DNA from: Scylla paramamosain
Lineage: Eukaryota > Arthropoda > Malacostraca > Decapoda > Portunidae
NCBI RefSeq assembly: GCF_035594125.1
Contig: NC_087186.1
Coordinates: forward strand, 2,081,228-2,145,227
Direction of reading: 5' to 3'
Length of the DNA: 64,000 nucleotides
The notes under the pieces are model-generated. The model was not told where the DNA came from. It ran no database searches and worked only from the letters and a program-made list of their open reading frames with translations. Positions 56,940 through 64,000 of the stretch are shown one piece after another; within the stretch, counting starts at the first letter, position 1, and each line of letters opens with the position of its first letter. The position numbers and the translations under genes are program-made.

Positions 56940-58375
56940 CGATATCATTCCCAGAATTGACACAGTCAGAATACTTTATGATAAGGCGTTCAGCACGAAC
57001 TCGAGGCTCATCTATCTATGCACATAGGAAGGAATTCATTTAATAAATTTCTAGAGCAACTTCTATGATCAGGGAACTTTGTTCAGAAAGGATGGATTAC
57101 ACTTGAATTCCGTAGGATCAGCAAGACTTGGACGCCTCTTTCATGAGGTGATGAATTACTATAAATAAAAAAATAATGCCAGTCAACAGGAACATGCAAC
57201 GACAGCGTAGTAATTAATGACAAAAGTGCCCCATCTGTTCGCGAGAATCTCAAGTTTTGTTATGTCAATGCACGGAGTTTGAGAAATAAATTTCAGGACT
57301 TAGAAGAGTTCGTTTACAACGAGAAACAGGATGTTATCGGATGGATGGAATCCTGGATTAATATATCCAACAAAGATTTCTTAGATGAATTTGCACTTTC
57401 AGGATACATCTTGTTCAGCTTGTGAGAGACAGTGCAGAGAAGGAGGTGGAATGGTCCTCTACGTTGTCTAGTCTTCACCCAAAAAAGTCACACAAAAATA
57501 GGTAACATAAATGCGTCCTACATTCAACTAAACTTAAAAGTACATAAATTTATAATTGGTATTATGTATCGACCGCCATGTCAGACTCAAACTATAGATA
57601 ACCAACCTTATGAGCAAATAGCAGAAATTTGTAACTAAAATTAATCAATTGTTGTGGGGGATTTTAATTTACCAGTCCGTAGATGGGGCGATCCTTTAAA
57701 TTCACAGGAAAGTAGTCTACAACAACTTGTAATGCATCCAACAAGAGGTCAAATTATATGAGATCTTGTATTAACGACAAATGAAAACATTATTATTAAT
57801 TTAGAAGTCGGACCAGTATTCAACTTCAGTGACCACCGGGTATGGATATAAATAAATCTACAGTAAATAAAAGTAAAAGAAACATTTTGGCCAACTGTGA
57901 CTGAAATGTAAACTTAGAAAGTACTAAAATAACGAGGCGTAGAAGAAATTTACTTCAGACCTTAACAAAGCTCTTGTAAAATATATTCCTGTGAAAAATT
58001 GTCAAAAATCGTTAACAATAAATCCAAATGGTGGAACGCGGACATAAAAAAAAAATAGTCTCTCAGCCAAACAACGCGCGTATCATAAATACAGATGAAA
58101 AAAAAAAAATAACGATGACAAAACAGAACATGATCGATTGCCTTGTCATTGTAAAAAAAAAAAAAAAGAGTCAATAAGAGAAACTTTAAACTTCATATTG
58201 GTAATTCATGTAAAACAAATATAAGGAATTCTTCAGTTACATTAAAAATAAAAGATATTAGCCTCTACAACTGGGCATCTTGTCTTGAAAAATGTGAAAC
58301 ACACTGACAATGAAATTCAAATGGCTGAGAATCTAAACGACTACTTTGCATTCATATTCACTAAGAAAAAAAAAA
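56940..58375 (+). mobile_element. CR1-like copy, strongly decayed, truncated at both ends
   Basis: It begins inside the esterase-like domain. LYDKAFSTNSRL is followed by [19 protein letters not shown] (block V, Asp and His kept, about 57090-57145). The endonuclease includes [27 protein letters not shown] (about 57659-57690) and FSDHRVW (about 57829). Then comes the linker to NLNDYFAFIFTKK (58338-58375). Stops are frequent. The only open part over 60 codons in the endonuclease is 57432-57638. It is cut at about 58376 by Penelope-like sequence. Confidence 0.8.
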
Positions 58376-58379
58376 AAAA

Positions 58380-59000
58380 GATTGAATATTTGCCCCACAT
58401 TCAAACCCTAAAGCCGCTGTGGAGTAGAACGCTCCACAGCACACCAAGAGGACGAGAGAATAATAACAAGAATAATCAAGAACAACGTAAGGCTAACGGA
58501 TCCTGGAAGAAGACTGAAACTTCAAATTTACTACAAAAATAAGAAAACGAGCCACCTCCTCCTCAAGAACAGCCCCGAAACCAAGAGAGAAGATACGCAG
58601 AAGTCACATGTCGTATATAGATTTACTTGCAAACAAGGAAACTGCGAAGTCCTACCATCATCTTACATCCGCATGACTACTACAAAACTCTTTCGAAGGT
58701 TAACAATGCACCTAGCAGCAGGCGCCCCTAAAAAACATCTAATGGAAGAACATGGCATCGCTATTACAAGAAAAAACCTTAGAACAAAGCACATAAATAA
58801 TCGATGGATGTAACGATGGACGACGCCTAAGCATCTTAGAAGCCCTCCACATAGAAGGAAATAATCCGAAGTTAAACACTCAGTCAGAAGACCTTCAAGC
58901 CCTACCAAGCATGAAGAAATCAAGAAAGAAAAACGAAGCGGAAACCTCAACGAGCCACGCGACAAAGTACCCAATCAGCGGCTCCGCCTATAGTGCTTAG
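58380..59000 (+). pseudogene. Penelope-like element C-terminal coding end with GIY-YIG endonuclease
   Basis: The plus-strand segment from about 58451 encodes RIITRIIKNNV, a Lys-rich stretch, HVVYRFTCKQGNCEV (GIY position, about 58605-58650) and SYIRMTTTKLFRRL (YIG reads Y-I-R; Arg kept). HLAAGAPKKHLMEEHGIAIT follows, then, after a stop/frameshift near 58809, RRLSILEALHIEG (Glu) and NNPKLNTQSED (Asn). It ends at TAG 58998-59000. This is the C-terminal endonuclease that distinguishes Penelope-like retroelements. The RT part is missing on the left. Its sequence type differs from the remnant at 41.9-43.3 kb. Confidence 0.8.
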
Positions 59001-59059
59001 CTCGTTCTGATCCCGTGCGTGCTGCATATAAAGCGCGCAGAGAGCAGACAACCTCATTC
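58971..59059 (+). promoter_or_regulatory. Candidate TATA/Inr promoter in the Penelope-like terminal repeat
   Basis: CCAAT at 58971-58975 (overlapping the end of the reading frame), TATAAA at 59027-59032, and TCATTC at 59054-59059 matching the arthropod initiator TCAKTY. Its A is 29 bp from the TATA box. Penelope-like elements carry promoters in their terminal repeats, so a start here would drive the next unit downstream. Confidence 0.5.
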
Positions 59060-59227
59060 ATTCAAAAAATAGCAATGTGGTCTGCCCACAGTCTTTTTTC
59101 TCTACAGTCTTTCCATTTTTAACTATACACCTTCCTCTGTCCAAACTCTTCTTCATTCACCTTCTTTCTCTAATTAAAGTAAAAGTAAAGACAACCTCAT
59201 TCTCACCACCAACACCGCAGAGAGATC

Positions 59228-59287
59228 AACCACCAGCTACTGAAGAAGGGTCAAGGGACCCGAAATCCGGATCTAACATCCATGGTT
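59228..59287 (+). ncRNA. Candidate hammerhead ribozyme, copy 2
   Basis: Core CTGAAGA (59240-59246). Stem II is GGGTC-AAGG-GACCC (59248-59261), perfect over five pairs. GAAA follows at 59262-59265. Stem III is the palindrome ATCCGGAT (59265-59272), with C at the cleavage position (59273). Stem I is formed by UA/UA next to the core, and AACCA (59228-59232) with TGGTT (59283-59287) across an internal loop. This is a type I layout with tiny stem III, as described for Penelope-like elements. One A separates core and stem II. Not tested. Confidence 0.6.
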
Positions 59288-60089
<802 letters not shown>

Positions 60090-60550
60090 CAGGACAGGTT
60101 AATTTCCCTACGAACATTGAAGAGGGCTAAAAACGAGCTTGCTAATCACTTATCCATATTATTCAACAAATCATTAAACATTCGGCAAGTTTTTGAAGAA
60201 GTTTTCGAAGAAGCGCCTCATCAGATTACACGAATGTAAGGATTGCATGTAGATTGTATGTAGGAGAAGTAGACCTCATCTCTCTTACTTTTCTCTCAAA
60301 TTTCATGTTGTATCATTTCCCTTTTCCGGCCAGCTTCCGTTGGAAGGACTGGGGGGGTGGAGGAGGAGCCTTCTCCTGTTGCTATTCTGGCTCTCTTACT
60401 TATAGAGAAGAATAATTACCCGAACAGTCTAGTAAGGACCTCAGGATCTGTTGCTGTTTGGATCTCCTTTGTATTCTTTTGTATATTTCTCCTCTTTCTC
60501 CTCCTCCTCGTCTTCTTGAGTATACATATCAAACGTTATAATTGCTAAAT
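60090..60550 (+). mobile_element. CR1-like fragment: short RT piece and 3' UTR-like sequence
   Basis: 60105-60200 encodes RTLKRAKNELANHLSILFNK, followed by SLNIRQVFEE. This aligns with ...EARNELVKPLTILFNKT in the 61-64 kb copy (between RT fingers and motif A). It then jumps to a T/C-rich stretch (60240-60540) with AGGATCTGTTGCTGT and CTTTGTATTCTTTTGTAT. This resembles the 3' UTR at 56730-56780. It is an internally deleted copy. Confidence 0.6.
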
Positions 60551-60670
60551 TAGCATACCGCGTTATATCCACGAATCTATAGAGAGATGGAGATGTGAGA
60601 GTGAAAGTGAGGGTGAGAGGGGAGTGGGTAGGTGATACATTTGGATGGGAAAAAAAAAGAAAAAAAAAAG

Positions 60671-60891
<221 letters not shown>

Positions 60892-61040
60892 CACCGCTTC
60901 CTTTCTTCCTTCTTCTACCTTCTGCTCCTTTTCCTTTTCTTCCTCCTCATCCTCCTCCTCCTCCTCCTCCTCCTCTTCCTCCTCCTTCTCCTCTTCCTCC
61001 TCCTCTCCTATTCCTCCTCCTCCTCCTCCTCCTCCGGTTT

Positions 61041-62186
61041 ATGAACCGGCTTGTGGGAGATTCGATCGTCCGAGGACAGCTGGTGGAATTTTGTGGAAGA
61101 GTCCCGTCTCGCAGGAGGAGGTACTGCCTTCCTGGAGCCTCCCTAGGGGACATCACTGCTGCCATCGAGGACACGACCAAGGACGCCACTACTAACACCC
61201 TTTATGTTATCCACGCAGGCACAAATGACGTCCAGCGGTCCCGATCAGAAGAACTGATGGCGAAATACAAGGAAATGATTCGCAAATACAAGACAAAATC
61301 AAATAATATTATAATTTCAGGCATTCTCCCGAGAATCAACGCGAACGCAAGGTTCTACAACATTGCGTTCAGTATAAATAACAGATTAAAGACTCTCTGC
61401 CAACAGGAAAACGTGGAGTATCTTAACATGTGGAACGATTTTTATAATGAACACAGACTCTTCCAGAGAGACGGCCTTCATCTGAACTCTGTGGGAGCAG
61501 CCAGGATGGCCAGATTAATCCATGAAAAAGTTCGTCTCCACAGATCAAAAAAACGCGCGGGCGCCAGCAACAGAACCAGCGTCGTAAACACTAACGTAAT
61601 TATTTCATCCACAGGTTCAGACAAGATCAGAGCTTGTTACTTCAATGCCCGTAGTTTACGGAATAAATTAAATGAACTGGAAGCTCTTATTTATCTTGAA
61701 AACTACGACATCATAGGCGTCACGGAAACGTGGATAAATTCATTAAGCAGGGATTACTTAGCTGAGTACGCACTCCCTGGCTACACCATTTTTAGCTGCG
61801 AGAGAACTCACCGTGCGGGAGGCGGTGTTATGTTTTATGTAAAAAGTAATCTTCATCCTCGTTTACTCCCAACCCCAACCATTGCTAATATAGACGTTAC
61901 TTTCATCCAGTTAGAAAATAAATCTCGTAAAATAACATTAGGTCTCGTCTATCGTCCTCCAGCCCAGTCACCCGCTACAGACGAAAAACTTTATGACCTT
62001 ATCGCGGACATTTGCTGCGTTAATAATTGCATAATTATGGGGGACTTTAATCTTCCAGTCACGAGGTGGCGTGAACCACTGACGGCTCACGCAGGCCAGC
62101 ATCTCTACGGGTGTATCCTTGAAAGCTCCCTCCACCAGCACGTCATGCATCCGACGAGAGGTAACAATATCCTAAACAACTGGTGA
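61041..62186 (+). CDS. CR1-like esterase-endonuclease fusion, one open frame
   Basis: The frame stays open upstream into simple repeats, so the useful start is the Met at 61041. The SGNH domain has [11 protein letters not shown] (61047-61079; block I Ser), [12 protein letters not shown] (block III, Asn) and [14 protein letters not shown] (block V, Asp and His), all catalytic positions present. Without a stop, a basic linker ([10 protein letters not shown]) leads to the endonuclease: [11 protein letters not shown] (Asn), [10 protein letters not shown] (Glu), [22 protein letters not shown] (Asp, Asn) and HPTRGNNI, where the frame breaks at 62186. SGNH enzymes hydrolyse esters, and the domain in CR1-type ORF1 proteins is thought to aid lipid or RNP interactions. 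Here it lies in the endonuclease frame. Confidence 0.85.
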   Translation: MNRLVGDSIVRGQLVEFCGRVPSRRRRYCLPGASLGDITAAIEDTTKDATTNTLYVIHAGTNDVQRSRSEELMAKYKEMIRKYKTKSNNIIISGILPRINANARFYNIAFSINNRLKTLCQQENVEYLNMWNDFYNEHRLFQRDGLHLNSVGAARMARLIHEKVRLHRSKKRAGASNRTSVVNTNVIISSTGSDKIRACYFNARSLRNKLNELEALIYLENYDIIGVTETWINSLSRDYLAEYALPGYTIFSCERTHRAGGGVMFYVKSNLHPRLLPTPTIANIDVTFIQLENKSRKITLGLVYRPPAQSPATDEKLYDLIADICCVNNCIIMGDFNLPVTRWREPLTAHAGQHLYGCILESSLHQHVMHPTRGNNILNNW

Positions 62187-63096
62187 AGAGTCAGTAAAAG
62201 ACCTAAAAATTGGACCAGAACTAAGTTCCAGCGATCATCGTAGCTTACTTTTCACCATAAATTTTGACAAAGCTAAAGTAAGCGAAAGTAAAGAAAAAGT
62301 GCCAGACTATCGGCATGCTAACTTTGAGAGACTTCGCATGCAGCTTGCATCCATAGACTGGAATGAACTGCTGGGAACACCAGACATTAACAACGCATGG
62401 GAAGTGTTTCCTAAAAAGTTAAATGAAACTACGTTTTTGTGTGTACCGCAACGAAACAGACGGAAGGTAAAAAACACCAAACCGAAATGGTGGAACAATG
62501 AAATTAGATGCTGCCTTCTGGCTAAGAAAAATGCGTACCACAAATACATACTAACACAAAATAATGATGATAAACTAGAGCACGACAGATTACGTAGAAA
62601 AACTAAAAAGCTGATCAAATGCAGCAAAAAATCTGTCGAAGCTCAGATCGCGAACTCATGTAAAACGAACCCAAAAGAATTTTACAGTTATGTAAAAGCA
62701 AAAAGGGTCTTAACATCAACGATTGGTCCATTAATAACAGAAAATGGTAAACAAATAATAAGCGAAACAGACATGGCGAATACCCTGAACGAGTACTTTT
62801 CAACCGTCTTCACGACTGAGGATGTTCAGGGCAGTCTGCCGACCCCCACGCCTCAGTCACGAGGCACCACGCTGCCAGACTTCACCATCACAGAAAGTGA
62901 AATCCTCTCAGTCACAAAGAGCATGAACGTAAACAAAACACCCGGGCCAGACAAGATATCACCCAGGCTTCTTAAAGAAGCAAGAAATGAGCTCGTGAAA
63001 CCGCTTACAATTTTATTCAATAAAACTTTACTAGCGGGTAAAGTTCCCCACGAATGGAAACTAGCAAATGTCACGCCAATCTTTAAAAAAAGGTAA
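62187..63096 (+). pseudogene. CR1-like endonuclease end, linker and RT fingers
   Basis: It continues after a frameshift: SSSDHRSLLFTINF (catalytic Asp and His of the endonuclease), then the open frame 62299-63096 with KPKWWNNEIRCCL, NPKEFYSYVKAK, MANTLNEYFSTVFT, KTPGPDKISPRLLKEA and VPHEWKLANVTPIFKK. An extra base in an A run near 63090 shifts the frame before NYRPISLTS. Confidence 0.85.
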
Positions 63097-64000
63097 TAAA
63101 TCTCTCCCAGCCAATTACAGGCCGATCAGTCTCACTTCAGTAGTGTGTAAGCTGATGGAAACAATAATCAGAGATAACTGTTAAATATTTAGAAGAAAAT
63201 AGAATCATAAAGGATTCGCAACACGGTTTCAGAACCAAGCGTTCCTGCTTAACAAACTTACTAGACTTCTTTTATGAAGTATTTAACTCGTATGACGAGA
63301 CAAAAGCTGTTGATATTATCTACCTTGATTTCCAGAAAGCTTTCGACACTGTTTCCCATAAGAGACTCATCAGTAAAGTAAAAGCTCACGGCATTGCCGG
63401 AAACACCCTGAAATGGCTGAGAGACTGGCTCTCTGACAGAAAACAGAGTGTTGTGATTAATGGAAAAGAGTCAGAGTGGCATAAGGTAGATAGCGGCGTT
63501 CCTCAAGACTCTGTATTAGGACCAGTACTCTTCATAATGTACATAAATGATATTGATGAAGGGATAAACTGCAAAATAAGTAAATTTGCAGACGACACCA
63601 AAATAACAAGTAGAGTAACGTCTGTGTCATAATGGCAGGAACTGCAGTGTGACCTCAATGAACTAACAAGCTGGGCAGAAAAATGGCAGATGAGATTCAA
63701 TATAGAAAAGTGCAAAGTTCTACATATCAGAAGCAACAATGTTCAGGCGAGATATGTAATGAATAACATGCCACTGTCAAGTGCTGATAAAGAAAAAGAT
63801 CTTGGTGTCGTTGTGTCAAACGACCTAAAGCCGAGTCAACACTGCACAGAAACAGTAAAGACGGCAAATAAATTAGTAGGGTTCATTGGAAGAACCTTTG
63901 AATTTAAATCAGAAAAGGTTATTCTTGCCTTATATAACTCATTGGTGCGCCCTCATCTAGAATACTGTGTAGAGTTCTGGTCCCCATACTACAAAAAAGA
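63097..64000 (+). pseudogene. CR1-like reverse transcriptase, 5' part of catalytic domain to window end
   Basis: NYRPISLTSVVCKLMET precedes a frameshift near 63178. KDSQHGFRTKRSCLTNLLDF, IIYLDFQKAFDTVSHKRL (motif A, Asp kept) and SGVPQDSVLGPVLF follow (motif B, with the usual Gly of P-Q-G reading Asp). Then come KFADDTKITSRV (motif C kept), a stop at 63630, WAEKWQMRFNIEKCKVLHI, ANKLVGFIGRTFEFKSEKV and LVRPHLEYCVEFWSPYY at the window end. A single Gly-to-Asp change in motif B would probably impair polymerase activity. Confidence 0.85.

Larger units (their letters stand above)
61036..64000 (+). mobile_element. CR1-like non-LTR retrotransposon, best preserved copy, runs off the window
   Basis: A plus-strand copy beginning at the esterase-like domain (61041, MNRLVGDS) beside a CTC-rich tract and continuing through endonuclease, linker and RT to the window end. 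Lesions are few: a frameshift near 62180, frameshifts near 63092 and 63178, and a stop at 63630. The zinc-binding N-terminus is absent, so it is 5' truncated or the tract replaced it. It is much better preserved than 52.8-56.8 kb, so probably younger. Confidence 0.88.

Overview
This window looks like arthropod nuclear DNA, most likely from a decapod crustacean such as a crab. The inference rests on the many copies of one jockey-like non-LTR retrotransposon of a type I associate with brachyuran genomes, very long (TA)n microsatellites, Penelope-like elements, CR1-like elements with an esterase domain, and the absence of prokaryotic gene organisation. I see no intact host gene. The only likely host-gene remnant is a decayed ankyrin-repeat fragment near 51.1-51.4 kb. 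Nearly all other recognisable sequence is transposon-derived.

Layout. 1-1.4 kb: an LTR-like repeat on the minus strand with a primer-binding-site-like junction at 232-258. 1.7-16.3 kb: a pile-up of jockey-like copies ('family J' below), mostly on the minus strand and nested or joined head to head. A Penelope-type terminal repeat with a hammerhead-ribozyme-like motif lies at 5.3-5.7 kb. 17.8-24.5 kb: a decayed Ty3/Gypsy element on the minus strand with gag, protease, reverse transcriptase, RNase H, integrase and an envelope-like gene. A family J copy splits integrase from env. 24.6-41.2 kb: more family J copies, including the two longest reading frames (738 and 638 codons), a tandem duplication of a rearranged copy, a second LTR-like repeat, and a ~150 bp inverted repeat around a 342 bp (TA)n tract. 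41.9-43.3 kb: a Penelope-like reverse transcriptase remnant. 43.34-48.89 kb: a probable complete but dead hAT transposon with matching ends. 48.9-52.8 kb: microsatellites plus the ankyrin remnant. 52.8-64.0 kb: three larger CR1-like copies and one small fragment, in which an SGNH esterase-like domain is read in the same frame as the endonuclease. Between them lies a second Penelope-like element with GIY-YIG end, TATA promoter and hammerhead-like motif.

How the parts relate. Family J encodes an endonuclease and reverse transcriptase in one frame directly behind a ~240 bp 5' leader, ends in ...CCTACAT(A)n, and has no visible first ORF. The CR1-like elements encode zinc-binding/coiled-coil, esterase, endonuclease and reverse-transcriptase segments. 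Thirteen (TA)n tracts total about 2.1 kb, and many abut the ends of family J, Penelope-like or LTR-like elements. They may be insertion targets, products of element tails, or assembly joints. Almost every frame carries stops, frameshifts or lost catalytic residues, so the region is best read as a transposon graveyard with a few younger copies (30.7-33.1, 33.6-36.6 and 61.0-64.0 kb).
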